Shown: positions 23,158-36,576, counted from the stretch's first letter. The stretch is 64,000 bases of DNA from Phycomyces blakesleeanus NRRL 1555(-) (GCF_001638985.1 NW_017265191.1:186001-250000), one strand, 5' to 3'. The notes: generated by a model from the sequence alone, not told the origin. Numbers and translations: made by a program.

Positions 23158-25248
23158 TTATAGATCGTCATAGGTTGTCAAGGCTCTTCTTCCAGGTACA
23201 GGACAAATATCCCGGGGATCTTTATTGATTTAGTGTGAAATGACCAATGTAATTAGTAAAGGAGAATAAAAGCCTAATAAAGCGTTTCTATTTCTAATTC
23301 TTACCAGGCTTTGTAATGGGTGAAATATCCCTACTTGCAGAGTAGCTCTGCATTTCTTCCTTTGCTAATGCACCGTCTGCAAATAAATAAGTAAGAAAAT
23401 GTTCATTCATTCATTAATGAAATGGTGCAATAATGTAAACAGAAAAGAAAACCTAAAAATTATAGATATACATATAATTCATTAATTCATTAAAATTACC
23501 TTCATCTGTCCAAGGTACATTTCCAAATCCAACTCTGTTTCTCTCTGGTATCTTTGCACGATTGACTAAGTTTAATTGTTAATAAGAATGGATTTCAATT
23601 ACCTTTGCTATACAAAATCAGTCTTAACTCACCTTTAATGCGACGTGTACCCAACAATGCACCATGCATACTCTGAATAGCAGCAAGTGCACTTGGCTTG
23701 TCCTCGTAAGTAATAAATCCATATCTAAAAGTATCAATAATATGAAAAACAACAACAGCCAAATCCACGCACGCACACATAGAGAGAAAGAGGTACAAAA
23801 AGAAACATAATTGGTTGGTGGTTAATTAAACAAGAAACAAGATACTCAATTTTGCACTCATAGCATATAAATTACTCACTCTTTGCCATCAACCATTCTG
23901 ACTTGTCGAATAGGTCCAAACCGTGAAAATGCCTGTTCAAGTTCATCTCTGGAAACCCGTTCAAGATCACCCACATAAATCTTTGTGGGAAAGAATTCAG
24001 TATCAATATAACGTGCAGCAGCAGCATAGGGCTATTAATATTAAATACAAAACACAAGAAAGAACACAAATAAGAATAAGAATAGTAGTAGTAGTAGTAA
24101 TTATAGAAAAAGAAGAACATTTTTAATATACACCCATACACTATACTAAACTACATTTATATTATCTATATACCACATAAAGAAGATAATATAAAGAGAA
24201 AGTAATAATAATAATAATAATAGAAAATATATATATTTATAAATATTTACATCTCTTGCATCTGGGCTGTGTCCTCTGTAACCATGGCTCGATCTTCGTC
24301 TTCGTCTTGAACGGTCATGATCCTTTTCATCCTCAGAATCCGAGTGTCTGGATCTTGGAGTATATCTACGTCGTGGTGATGAAGATCGTCGTCTGCGGTG
24401 GTGGCTGTGGTGCTGTTGTTGATGGTGCTGTTGTTGCTGTTGACTATGGTGGCTATGATGGCTTGATTGGTAACGTCTGGGGCGGCCTTCACCATCACTG
24501 CCAGAATCATGTCCGTAATCTCCTCTAGTGTGTCTTCGGTCGTCTTCTTCTCCATCGTATTCGCCATCTTCGGTGTCTTTACGTTCTGATGTAAATTTAT
24601 GTCTACGACGCTTTACTCTTCCAAACTCGTCCAATTCTTCTTCTTCTTCTTCTTCGTTATTTTCTTCTTCGCCTGCTTCGACATCGCTGCTGTGTGATTT
24701 TTTATCTCCTCGAGGTTTACTGATAAAAGTAATATATATATATATATATATATATGATTAAAATCTTATCAGGTTATCAATCTACTCTTCTTTTTCATCA
24801 TCATCATTTTATCTTCAAATAATAATAGCAATAACGACAATAATTCTTACGTTAATCTACTCTGATCAAATTTGCCTAATCTGCCAAGTCATTCGAAACC
24901 AGTTGGTGAGTTTACTACTGTCATGTTTAATTATCTCGGTTCAAAGTCTTACGGTTGCTTAGTAGGAATTTCGGCAGGGAGTTTCTCAGAGTCTAAATTG
25001 CCGGCTTCATCAATGTGAGGAGTGTCTTTGGGAGGTGAGTCCATGCGATCGGTCTAATGGAAAATAAAAGGTTGTTTCAAATTTAGAAACAGAGACATAT
25101 GCAAATGTACACATATATACATACACATATACAAATAAGCACAAAGTGTGTATGTATATACTCATATATATCTTCTAAAGTACTAATAAAATTGTCAATT
25201 GCTCATTATTGTCTATCAAAAACTTACAGTGGTTTCTAAAGACTGCAT
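23158..25248 (-). CDS. RS/acidic-rich protein with a single RRM
   Basis: Eight exons: 25248-25228, 25053-24953, 24719-24251, 24031-23880, 23724-23633, 23565-23500, 23376-23305 and 23219-23158; 344 residues, every junction GT-AG and in frame. Residues 1-200 are charged and low-complexity: a Glu run, DEFGRVKRRRHKF, a Gln/His tract (SHHSQQQQQHHQQQHHSHH) and an Arg/Ser stretch. One RRM spans about 210-280, with RNP2 KIYVGDL, RNP1-like YGFITYED and a terminal RIKG. The tail (NRAKIPERNRVGFGNVPW..., ending RALTTYDDL) is not low-complexity and is probably functional. Likely a nuclear pre-mRNA processing factor; I cannot assign it to a named orthologue. It sits next to the RNPS1-like gene on the same strand. 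In-frame ATGs at exon 1 (used here) and exon 2 are both possible starts. Confidence 0.85.
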
Positions 25249-25626
25249 TTGTACAAGAAACTTATTAAGTACATGTAAAAAAAAATGAAATAAAAATAAA
25301 ATAAAAGTTTTTGAATCAAAGAGAGGAACGCGGACTGTTGTGACTGCGCATTTTGCCACAAGTGCATAATTTTTGTGCCCACGGCAATATATTTTATATC
25401 TTTGTTCTTTATATTATGCTTTTTATTAGTCCAAATGAATAAGGTAAGCAAGTAAGTATCTTGATTATTTCCTTGATCGTTTGAAGTGGTATAATCTTTT
25501 ATTCTTAATATAATTACTTGATTGATTCGATTAGATTAGATTGAGTAATTGTTACAGGATATACAATTGTAGAGAAAGAAAAAGAAAAAAAAAAGGGCCC
25601 AAAATTATTGTAATTTTGGTTTTTAT
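25249..25626. other. Short spacer between minus-strand genes
   Basis: Must contain the RRM gene's promoter and the 3' end of the tubulin cofactor gene. Only AT-rich sequence and an A/G run are seen. Confidence 0.6.
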
Positions 25627-26861
25627 CTACATCTCTTCCAAATCATCATCTTCTTCTTCTGACATTAAGATATCCTCCTCGGGAAAATCACCTGTAACCA
25701 CCTTGTTCGGTCTAACAAAACCTCCACACTTTGGTGGACAAAGGAAGTAGCGTTCGCCCTGAACACTACCATCGTTTTTTCCGAGAGGTTCGTCATACTG
25801 AACACCTACCCACAATCCAGGCTGAAATTCAGTTGTGCCTTTTATATACATATATATATACATATAAAAAGATTATTATATTATACAAACACACGCATAT
25901 ACTTTTTATTCTTATTCTAATTATGGTTCTTACCGAGGAAACGAACCCAGCCTCTTCTTTTGATGGTGGAATCTTCACCCATCTGGATCTCACATCTTTC
26001 TCCGACCTTGATTTTCATGGCTGCTTCATTATTTTGGCGTTCAAGCTCTGCCATATCTTCCAATGCCTCTTTAGAGAAGCGACCTAGTTTATTACGTTCC
26101 TTAAAGGCACGCACACTATCTAATAAAAGCATATATACGCATATGCATAAATAAATGAAAATAATATATATATATATATATATATATGGGTGACAATGTA
26201 CTCTTGGTATTGACATTTACCGTTACGATTTGCATATTCTTCCTCGGTCAATTCAAATTTTTCTACTAGTGAAACGTCTGTAAATTGGTTCTTGACACGA
26301 TGAGGATTCAAATCCGTAATCTAATTCAATTAATATATATATATACATTTATGTATAAGTACACAAAAACAATTGTTTAAATATCATGGTTGCATTGATT
26401 GATAAAATCAATGTTATGTAATATAATATATAATGTAAATTAATTTTATTTTATTTTATTTGGACCATTTCCTTATTACAGGGTATAAGAAAAACTTACG
26501 TGAAGGCGCATGTAATTTTCAACGGGATATGAGCCCAGCATGCGATCATCATCATCAAGTGGTCCGATGAGGTTGTTTCCTCTAAAGAGCTCGATTTTCT
26601 GGGTACCAGCGGGAATTCCGGTGATTGGTTCAAGTTTGCACTATCGTATTATAGATAATGATGTTTAGATGTATGTAATGCATGTACATTTTTAAAAGAA
26701 GCATGTCCTTTCTCTCTTTGTCCTGAAAATATAGGATGATGTATAAAAAAATATTTGATATAGAATCTAACCTTGAGGTCAAGAAGTGTCAAACCCTTGT
26801 CAAATCGTCTTTCGGATTCGATATTCTCAGATGTGCTGACAATAACTGTTACAATTGACAT
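25627..26861 (-). CDS. TBCB: Tubulin-folding cofactor B
   Basis: Five exons: 26861-26772, 26640-26500, 26320-26221, 26119-25934 and 25838-25627; 242 residues, the usual family length. Residues 1-90 form a ubiquitin-like domain ([13 protein letters not shown]..., ending [14 protein letters not shown]). A coiled-coil segment follows (about 125-150, [19 protein letters not shown]). The C-terminal CAP-Gly domain runs from VGERCEIQ through [33 protein letters not shown] (split by other residues) to [17 protein letters not shown]; the GKNDGS tubulin-tail-binding motif is intact. It ends in an acidic tail finishing LEEM, the C-terminal acidic/Met tail typical of cofactor B, which contacts cofactor E and the alpha-tubulin C-terminus. 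Role: alpha-tubulin folding and dimer turnover in the cytoplasm. Confidence 0.96.
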
Positions 26862-27306
26862 GTTTTATTTTTATTTTACTTTGATAATTGTAGTAAGATG
26901 AGATGTGTATATGTATATATATATATATATATAAATGTGTGTTTCTTTTATATATTAGATTTTTTTAAAAATATATATATATATAAAAATAAATTAAACA
27001 GTAGTGAATCTGCTTTCGATTCCATCAAATCGGTTCAGGGACGACGTCAGCAATAAAATTTAAGCAAAATAATTAATTGTCCGACCATATTTTCAATTTT
27101 TTTTTATGTATATAAATTTTATAAACTCAGAATGCAATAGAGAGAGAGAGAAAAAACAATTTAATTACCTCCACCCCCCCCCCCCCTCCCTCACCAAAAA
27201 GGACAAAACAAGTCATTATTTTTTTATTTTATTTTTATTGGCGCGACTGCAACAAACCTCTAATTTTCTAATTTTTTTTGGGAACTTCTTTAACCTTTAT
27301 TACATT
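26862..27306. promoter_or_regulatory. Divergent promoter region
   Basis: The 445 bp between the starts of TBCB (minus) and the complex I subunit (plus) must hold both promoters. Visible elements are a TA run (26,913-26,932), an A/T-rich core, a C-run of about 14 at 27,174-27,188 and T tracts before 27,240. No specific factor site can be claimed. Confidence 0.5.
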
Positions 27307-28065
27307 ATGTTGGGATCTGTTCACCGTTTCGCTCTCGAGAGACCTGTCATCTTCTGGTCATTCGTCATTGGCTCTGCTGGTGCGTTTTTTTTTAGATATA
27401 AAAATAAAAATTTGTAGAGAAAAATAAAATAAAATTATTTTATAATTAAAATTTACGCACGATTTGTAAATGCAATTCATTCACATAATTTGTGGTCTGT
27501 TAATGTGTAAAAGCTAATGTAATTTACAAAAATAAGAAATAAGAAGGGAATGATAACGACCAACTGACGCGATTGTTGAATGTTTTATAGGCCCATTGAT
27601 GGTTTGGACTGTGCCTACCATCCGCCGTGAATACTTTGGCTTCAAGGGTGTTGAGCGTCTTCCAATCACATACCCCCGTACGTTTAAAATTCATTGATTT
27701 CTTATGTGTATATACACATAATAGACGAGTAAAATGAATGAATGAGTAGACAATAAGTATATGGAGGGAGAATAAAGAAAGAAAGAAAGAAAAAATAGTT
27801 AATTTTCTAGGCAATTGGAGAGTCAAGAAACTGATATTAAATAACTTGTCAATTTTATATATTATCTACGCACACGTACACACATAAATACGCATACGAA
27901 ATTTTACGAAACTTTTACGAAAATTTTACGAAACCGTTATGAAATCCTGCTACAACACATGCATTTATATATCTGCATACACGCACCTACGACATCAACA
28001 CATAACTATATACATATATAGTTCCTAACCGTGCACGCAACCCCCCTGCTGGCTACGAAGATTGA
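27307..28065 (+). CDS. nuo9.5: Complex I 9.5 kDa subunit (NDUFA3-type)
   Basis: Three exons: 27307-27379, 27591-27677 and 28022-28065; 67 residues. A single membrane segment (PVIFWSFVIGSAGPLMVW) is followed by TVPTIRREYFG, then LPITYPLPNRARNPPAGYED. The order ALERPxxFW, GSxGP, VPxxR, LPxTYPxPNRxR and GYED/GYDD is that of the Neurospora 9.5 kDa NADH dehydrogenase subunit, an accessory membrane-arm subunit of mitochondrial complex I. The introns (211 and 344 bp) are longer than the coding sequence. Because the product is so short, automated gene finders could easily miss it. Confidence 0.9.
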
Positions 28066-31000
28066 GCATAATTTGATTGCAACCGTCCGTTCCCTCTTTC
28101 TTTTTGTACATTTTCTGTAGAGATATGAAGAAGAAGAAGAAAGATATTTACAAAGGGAATAGACAATGATATATATTTATTCATATATCTATCTATTCAT
28201 ATATAAACATATATAAATATATTAAATAATAAGAAAAAAGAAAGAAAGAATATATATATATATGTGTGTGTGTTTTTTATTAAAAAAATAATTGATTGAT
28301 TGATTGATTGATCTAATTATGTCTAGTAAAGGACGAGCTTGTCTATTGGTGGAAATATATAGTAAGAGAAAGAGTAGAGAGAGAGAGAGATACGATCAAG
28401 GTTTCAAGGAGATGGGCGTGTGATAGTGAGGACACGTTATTTGTGACCCTCTATTGATCCACAAGGGATGATTTATCTTTCTTGTGGGAGCGTTTTTTTT
28501 GGGTTATTTCATATTGAATAAATGGCGTGAGTTTAAAGAACGAAAAATAAAAGAAAGATTAAGAAAGGCAATCTACGGGTAATTTAAATCACTTTTTTTT
28601 TGTATGGGAAAAAAATGTCAGATATATTATACTCTACTATATTATTGGTGTTTGATGTCCTTGTCCTTTGTCCTTATCCTTGTTCTTGCACCTATACTTG
28701 TACTTGTACTTGGTATTATTATAATTATAAATAAAATCAAAATAAAAACGCCCGGTTTTGCAATTCATGTTGTTTTTGTCATTGGGTTCAATTAGTAACA
28801 GTAACGGTAACAGTAACAGTCATGGCTTGTCATAATGAGAAAGGAAATAGAGTTTCTTGTTTAATTTTCTCTCTTAATTATCAATCGGATAATCTTTATA
28901 TTGTACAATGGTGTGTAAGGAAAAAAAGAGAGAAAGATAATAATAATATATATTATTGTTACAATTTAGACTTTAAGACCATCAAACCAAGCTCTTGGGT
29001 CACCAATGAAATTTATTGGCTTTTGTAATCTTGACAAAAGAAAGAAAAAAAACATCATAAAAAAGAGAATGAGTGAGAGAAACTAAAAATTCCAGGGCAA
29101 AGAAAGAAAGAGACAGCCAACCAACCAAAGAAAGATGTACAAAATATTATTGTGGTTTTTGTTCTTCTTGTTAAAGAAGCGTACCAAATAAATATATATC
29201 TATTGGATATATCATGTTGTAATAAAGTTTCAAAATAATTAGAGTAAGAAAATAAGGATATTTTGGAAATCAAGGTATGTTTGAATGGAATCAACAAAGG
29301 ACTGTTATCTTTAAAGAGCAAGAGAGAGAGAGAGAGGGAAAGGAGAGAAATATGGACTGTGTATTTCTCTCTCTCTCTGTGTGTGTGTAGAGGGAGAGAA
29401 AGGTACACAAACAGCCAGAGGTGGAATCCCGCACAATGTAGCCTATAATGGTGAATCTCCACTACACACAAATCAAGACTTGACCTTGTAATTATGCGTA
29501 CAGTTGCTACAGTACACAAGCCCAAGTCATCAGATTTCTTAACAAACCAACCAAGCCAAGTCAATTCAAACTAAAAAAAAAAACTTTATGATTTTGAACA
29601 CACATCTACAAACATCTACAAACATGCACCTGTTGAACATTTTCCTTTTTCTTTTGTTATAAAAAAAAAGAACAAGATGTTTTTTTTTTCTTACTCTGAT
29701 TTTTCTTTCTCTATTTATTTCAAAGTGAATAAATGAATAATTAAATGAAAAATAAAGAGGTGACTTGATAATATTTTCTATACTTTTTTTTTTTTAAAAA
29801 AAAAGAAAAATCTAAAATGAATTTAAGCTTGTGGTTGTCATGGAAAACATGCTAAATATTACTATGGAAACAGAAAAAAAAGCAAAAAAAAAATGTATGT
29901 GACCTTTTAATTTTATTTTCTATTGTTGTGACAACCGTTGCTATGGTTAATAAAATGAATATGTGTATACATAAATGCGTGCGTGCGTGTATATAAGAAA
30001 GTGTCATGTATTTCAAGCACAGAATAATAATAATAAATAAATATTAAAAAAAAAAGACCATGAATTAATAATATCAAAAAAAAGGAGAAAGAAAAAATGG
30101 GACGTAACACACATCTGTTAATCGAATATATATATATATATACGTGTGTGTGTGTGTATCTGTGTCTGTGTCTGTGTGTATAAAAGGTATGATCAGTCGT
30201 GAAGATTAACGCAAAGATAATAATGATAGTAATAATAAATACTTATTATTATTTTAGCTTTTGGCCAATTATACTCCTTTACTACTAACCACCACCAAAT
30301 AAAGAAATAAAAAAAGGGCAATTGTACTCTAGAGATTCTTTCAAGAATAATAAAAATAAAGAAAACTTTAATAACCGGTTGTCGTGTGTTGTATCGTGGC
30401 AACCATATTGCTTATCCTCTATATATATACAAATTTGAAACAGAGAGTTATTTTTTATTCTTTAATTTTGATGTCACCTATAAAAATATAGCACTTTTTT
30501 TTTTGATTTTTTTGTCGTTATTTTACAGAGGCATCAAGACAAACACACGCTCGCTCGCTCGTTCGCGCGCACATGTACATGTACACATATCAATGCATAA
30601 ATTATTGAGTATTTTATACGTAACTTTTAGTCAGAAAAAGGAGACTATTTATCAATAATATTAATAAAAGAAAAAAAAAAGATTATTGTATTATTATTGT
30701 TATTTTCTAAATGAAAATATATATATAAAAAAATTAATAACGGTGAAAATATTATATTCTGCGAAGTTGTTGAGACACAGATATTTCCTTTTAATTTATC
30801 CAATCAGACAACCGTGTGTAAGAACCCTGTCCTTTTAGTTTCTATTGCCATTTTACTTTTAATACTCTCAAATAAATAGCTTTTCTTGGTAAGTTTGCCG
30901 CACTAATAATATAAGCACATAATACTTTACCATCAGCAACAACATCAACAACACATATTAAAGTATTTGATATAAATATCAAATAAATAAAATAAAATAT

Positions 31001-31346
31001 AAAAATATAATAAAAAAGGTTGGGGTTCGGTCCAATGGACCTTGTCACACAAAAAGGGATCTGCTGTGTGAAGGGACAAGGTGGTTGTAGCGACAGTTAG
31101 TATTGGTGGTGGTCCTTTATTAATATATTTTATTTCCAATACTACTACTACTACTGCTACTACTACTAATAATATTACTAGTACTATAATTATTAATAAT
31201 ACCATCACTTTTGATATACCTTTATATTTATATATATACAATCTATAAAAATTATGTATATTATATTATATTTGTGTGAACAATGAGGTTAGTGCGCAAA
31301 GCAAAAAAAAAAAAAAAAAAAAAAAAAGACAGGTAAAAATCAGATG
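28066..31346. other. Long intergenic region, no supported gene
   Basis: 3.3 kb of AT-rich spacer with TA, TG, GA and TTGA runs. A T12A9 tract lies at 29,784-29,804, and an A run of about 26 at 31,302-31,327. Open frames in it (for example near 29,055-29,564) are built from simple sequence and lack motifs. Confidence 0.55.
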
Positions 31347-31421
31347 TTAAATGTCTAGAGGGCGGGGAACCGAGGATCTCAGAATTGGCCCACTTGAAGT
31401 CTTTAGCTTTGTTTCGGCGAC
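31347..31421 (-). other. Isolated exon-like segment
   Basis: A 75-nt stretch, GC-richer than its surroundings, directly follows a textbook 3' splice site on the complement (CT-rich tract then CTTTAG). In phase 0 it reads 24 codons (VAETKLKTSSGPILRSSVPR...) and ends in TAA; another phase is also open. It looks like the last exon of a small gene whose upstream exons I could not identify in 31,430-32,100. A non-coding RNA is an alternative, since a long T run follows on that strand. Confidence 0.35.
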
Positions 31422-32431
31422 CTAAAGAAGGAATAGAGAGAGAGAGAAAGAAATGAAAAAAAAAGTATAAATTATAATTCTTATAATACGTATTTATTCA
31501 TATAAATTATGTAGAAATTGTATGAGGTGATTTGATAGATTAATTTATTATTATTTATTATTTTTTTTTAAAAAAAAGTAAAGTAAAATGGCTGTAAGAT
31601 TAATAGATTAAACTGATAACAAGATGAAGACTAATTCATGTGTATGAATGAATTAATGTACGTATAAAGAGTAACGTAAGATCAAAGAGAAATTGTAAAA
31701 AAAAGAAGGCAATGCAATGTAATATAATATAATTCTTGTAGGCGTAAATCATTAATAAGAGTATATAAATTGATCTCGGACCAGGTCGAGGTTAATCACA
31801 ACTACCAAAGAGTTACCAAGGCACCAAAAAGAAAATTAATAATATTAATAAAAAGGAAAAACATAAAGGCATTCCTACTTTTGGTGTGGCAAATTAATCA
31901 TGCAACCCTATCACTCCACAATGACGGGTGATTGCGATAAAGATCATAGATTAAAAAAAATATTAGCAAATTCATTTAATAAACCACTTAAAAAAAAAAG
32001 ACACCGTTTTTGATATCCTTCTTCCTCTTCCTCATCGCACACTCGTCTGTTAAGGAAAGCAGGAAAGAAAACCAGGCCTATTCGTCTCGATCCGCTTCGT
32101 TTTACTCTTTCTTTCTTTCCGTCATCACAGCTCGGGAATACACACTACACCACAAGCACTACAATTTATAACATACACCCACACCAATTTACTTTTTCTT
32201 TTCTTTTTAAGAAAAAAACAATAACCACCACTACCACCAATACAACAATTCCTATTACCGTCCCTGCTACCGTCACCGTTATTGTTACCGTTACCAAGAC
32301 AACAGATACTACCAGCAACAGCAACTCGTTTTATTATTATTTTTTATAATTACTGTTTACTATTATCTACTACTCTATTGTATTATATTTTATTTTATTG
32401 TATTTTAAAATAAAACCAAAATAAAACAACC
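31422..32431. promoter_or_regulatory. Upstream region and probable leader of the homeobox gene
   Basis: Includes a T10A8 tract (31,560-31,577) and, from about 32,020, a pyrimidine-rich then CA/ACC-rich leader of some 400 bp preceding the homeobox ATG. This change in composition suggests transcription starts around 32,000-32,150. Confidence 0.4.
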
Positions 32432-33094
32432 ATGCTCTCAGTCAACAGTATGCTCAATCGACACGAGCCAACGTCTCATCAGACCCACAGTCGGCGACCA
32501 TCAGCTCTGGACATTGCTAGCCTGCTCTGCCCTCTCGATCCTCCGACAAAAAGCCCTCTTTTGTCTCCATCGATCACCTTCTCGCCCTCGAGTATTTCGT
32601 CCTACTACAGCCCGTCTGACTACACCCACCACTCGCCTGAAGAAGAATGGGAGCAAACCCACCAGCAAAAGTCGTCGTCTATCCACCACAACAACCTGCT
32701 GCCATTGCCATCCCTGTCGATGCCTCGAGGACTATTATCCGAAAGCTTCACCAAAGATCTCTGCCACCGGCCTCGTTCTCGGTCAATCTCATCTTCTTAC
32801 TCCTTCTCAGAGCCCGAAGACCCCACCAACCCTGACTCTGTTGACGAATGCCTCAAACCAAAACGGCGGAGAGCCAATGCAAAGCAATTGGAGGTCCTGA
32901 ATCGCGTGTTTGAGCGAACATCGTTTCCTACGACTCAGGTGCGGAATGAACTGGGGCAGCAACTGGGTATGAGTCCCAGGACGGTGCAGATCTGGTTCCA
33001 GAACAGACGCCAGGCCATTCGTATGCAAGAAAAGAAGCAACCCAAAGAATCCAAATCAACGCCAACATCGACATCGACATCGACACCATGCTAA
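32432..33094 (+). CDS. Homeodomain transcription factor, intronless
   Basis: A single 220-codon exon, unusual among these intron-rich genes. The homeodomain spans about residues 144-203: KPKRRRANAKQLEVLNRVF opens with the basic arm and helix 1, and the recognition helix reads SPRTVQIWFQNRRQAIRM, with the invariant WFQNRR. It is followed by a Lys-rich stretch and a Ser/Thr repeat tail. Residues 1-140 are Ser/Pro/His-rich and disordered, apart from a short RRPSALDIASLLCP motif that may recruit a partner. It is a typical (non-TALE) homeodomain by helix spacing, in the group of fungal Phx1/Yox1/Pho2-type regulators; the target genes are unknown. The ATG follows a long leader and lies in an A-rich context. 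Confidence 0.93.
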   Translation: MLSVNSMLNRHEPTSHQTHSRRPSALDIASLLCPLDPPTKSPLLSPSITFSPSSISSYYSPSDYTHHSPEEEWEQTHQQKSSSIHHNNLLPLPSLSMPRGLLSESFTKDLCHRPRSRSISSSYSFSEPEDPTNPDSVDECLKPKRRRANAKQLEVLNRVFERTSFPTTQVRNELGQQLGMSPRTVQIWFQNRRQAIRMQEKKQPKESKSTPTSTSTSTPC

Positions 33095-35181
33095 TGATTT
33101 TGATTTTCTTATTCTTATTCTTATTCTTATTTTTACTATTATTATTCTTACTCTTACTCTTACCTTTACCGTTATTCATTCAATCATTTGATTCTCTCTG
33201 ATTTACCATACTTTATATTACGCACCCACTTCTACACTCCTTTTTTGATTCCCTTTTTATTTCTTTATTTTCTTTTGGCTTGCTCCTCTTCTTCTTTTCA
33301 TTATTTGATTTGATTTTATTTTGTTTAGACGGCGCTGTATAAACACAGCTGTAAATCATTCAGCTAAACCAAACACCACCAACCACCAACCAACCACCAC
33401 AACTACTCCATTGTCATCATCATCATCGAACTCTCCTCCTCCACCTCTCTATCACCTCCTACTCTTTCTCTATTCCTTTTTTTTTTTATCTCTCCTGCTC
33501 TCCATGCCCTCACTATATTGATACTTATTTATTCTCGCTTGTATGATTCCCTTTATTATTCTATATCCTATTCACACACACACACACTCTCTCTCTCTTT
33601 ATCTTTTTGATATTTGCTCCTCATTTGTTCAGTATCACCTAGTCTCCCCCCCTTTTTTTTATATTTTCTATATAATATATATACAGTACACCGTTACAGT
33701 TCAAATTTTCTTTTATTATATAATTATAATTATTATTATTATTATTATTGTTGTTTGTTTTTTCTACTTGTGAATACTAAAGAAAGATTTTTTTTTAATT
33801 AAAAAAAAAATCGCAAAACAATAACAGTAACAATAATAGCAGTGTCTAAAATTCAATATGATTCATTGCTTGCTTCTCTGAATGGTTACTTGAAAGTTTG
33901 AAAATAGTAAATATTTAAATATTATTATTATTAATTGTTGTTTGGTGTAACTTGTGTTTTACTCTCTGTCTATCATTTTTCTTTCTTTCTTTATTTGTTT
34001 GCGGAATCGAATGTATTGTTAAAGACCATTGTATTTATTGATTTATTTTTTTAATATGAAAACCATAGATAAGTAAAAAAAAAAATTATATATATAAGAG
34101 AGAAAGATCTTCAAAAGATGTCAATAACATGCGTGCAAATATTATATATGTATATTAATAAGAATGGGCGTGGGTCGATGTATATATTTGGCCCAAACTT
34201 TAAAATCCTTGTGGTATCTTTTTTTTATTTGAGTTGTAAAATAAGCAGTTATTTACAGTGTATACACTCATATGAATATATATATATATAACATAATATA
34301 AGAAACATGCCACTTTTTATATAGAAATATAAATATAAATAAAAAATTACTAACCTCTCTACGCATTTTCATTTTCTTAATAAAAAAAAATTATGAAATA
34401 GAATTTAGACCTGTACTCAGTCAGTAGTTCAGTCAGCCATTTTATTCAAGTAAAGTTATCTATCTATCTTTACACACGCACATTCCACCCACACAATTAA
34501 CCCTTTTTATTTGTATTCATAAGAATATGAAAAAGAGGAAGCAAAATTTATTTTTATTTATTTTCAAATTTTAATTTTATATACACTAATTAATTATACA
34601 CAACATCTAACATCTAATCCAAGCCACCCGTCAAGAAAAATGATAACCTAAGAAAATTGAAACAAAACAAAAATAATATTTAGTTTCAATGTTCACAATT
34701 GTGTAATAAATGAAGATCATTTGAGACAAAAGAAATATATATATTGAACACAAGTGTCTGCTCAGTGATCTTGGTAATAATAATTAAAACATCAAAACTC
34801 TTCAGCTGCATTTTTTTAATCATTGCCCACACTTGTGTTTATATATTTCTTTTCCAAATTATCTTTTTTAAAATCTTTTTTTCTTACCATTTTTTTTGAT
34901 ATTCTAAAAGGCAATATATGTATGTACATTCAACCTTGATCAATATTTAACAAAAAGAAATATCACGATTGGAAATTTCACTTATCAAATGAAAAGTCTA
35001 CAAATTTCATTTGGAAGAAATGTAAGTTTTTTTTGTACTTTTTTTTTTTTTTAAAAAGTATATAAATATATATATATATTTTATCAGGAAAAAAGGTGGT
35101 TTCATTTCCACGTCCCCGCATAATGCACCGGCGAAGATGCGCGTAAGAACGTGAGTCAAACGCAAATTACAAACATCATAT

Positions 35182-35213
<32 letters not shown>

Positions 35214-36576
35214 CGAACAATAACTACTTGGGGATTTTAAATAGACTTACCAATTCAACTTCTTTTCATGTCTAAAATTGGATCATGAGAATCGAAAATA
35301 TTAAATACATAGATATTATACATATATATATATAAAAGAAAAAAAAATAAGCAAGTGAAATTTTAACAGGGATATTTATATAAAAAAATAATTAATTTTT
35401 TTTTTCAGAAAAAATTTATTTAGATCGGACTACAAATAAGAAATAGTAAGAGAGAGAAAAAAGAGAGTCCTCTGGTTCCCATTTATAGAATTGAGATTTG
35501 ATTCTGGTTGATTTGATTGGATAATTAATTAAAATTTTATGTACATTGATATTTATACATAAATTATACTATAGTATATAAATCTATATAATAGATCCCT
35601 TTTTTTATTTTTTATTATGATGTGTGTGTCCGTAGTGTGGCAGAATGTATAAAGCGAATGAAATGTGGCCAACAAGGACAACAACAACAAACAACAGGAT
35701 ATTTTTTTTTAGCACCTTGCACAAATCCACGTCATCGCTCATTGTACACTTTAGTTTTTCCGATAATTTAGTTTTTTTTTTATATATGTTAATATTTGCT
35801 TGGCTTAATACGATCTGTACGCACACTTACACTATACGATGCTTGATACACTCACACAAACAAAAATAATAAGAGCAAAATAAAGAGAGAGAGAGAGAGA
35901 GAGACTTAGTTTCATATCAATAAGTGTGTGTGTGTGTATTGCTCTCTCTTGCTTGTGTATCCAAAAGATACAAAGAAGTGTGTAGATAAACTTATGGCAA
36001 TAAGCTTTGTGGCTTGAGTCTTTTCAATTGCACTCAGCATTACGAGCATCTTTGTTTTTTGTTTAATTCTGTAATCATGCCATTAACCAATTCAATTCAA
36101 AAACTGATATTAAAAGCCTTTTTCTTCTTCTTTTCTTCACACGCCTTTTGTACTTCTTTATCTTTTTTTTACAATTGAAAAATATATAAACTCTTCAGCT
36201 GCTTGGTAATCTCTTGTTCTTCTTCTTTTTTTTTTACTACTCAACAAAAGGCAAGAAAGTTTGGCCCTTTCTTTATTTTCATCAGCATCATCAGCATCAT
36301 CTTCTTTTCTTCTTACTTTTTTCTGTATTTTAAAACAAGGGAAAATAATAATAATAATAATATATATATATAATTTTTTTAAAAACCCTGGAATTTCAAT
36401 TTTCTCTCTTTCTCTTTCTTCCTTTCTTTCTCTCTCTCTCTCTCTCTATCTTTTCCCCCTCTTTCATATATATATATATATATATATATTATATACATAT
36501 TGGTATAGTTATATATATATATATATATATATATTTATTTATTATTATTTTTTAAAAAAAAACCATTCCCTCCATT
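33095..36576. other. Intergenic, simple-sequence rich
   Basis: 3.5 kb between homeobox and BET genes. Contains TTC/TTA repeats right after the homeobox stop, multiple TA runs (for example 35,184-35,212 and 36,467-36,535), GA and CT repeats (35,886-35,904; 36,410-36,450). A small GC-richer island at 35,095-35,160 has codon-like sequence on either strand but no clear gene. The CT tract ahead of 36,577 may be promoter of the BET gene. Confidence 0.5.

Noticed and set aside
31018..31050. GGTTCGGTCC resembling a tRNA B box
   Set aside because: No A box, acceptor stem or cloverleaf can be formed around it on either strand. No tRNA or rRNA was found in the window.
32501..33179. Overlapping frames on both strands of the homeobox gene
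   Set aside because: The homeodomain frame is unambiguous; the others are by-products of a GC-richer single exon.
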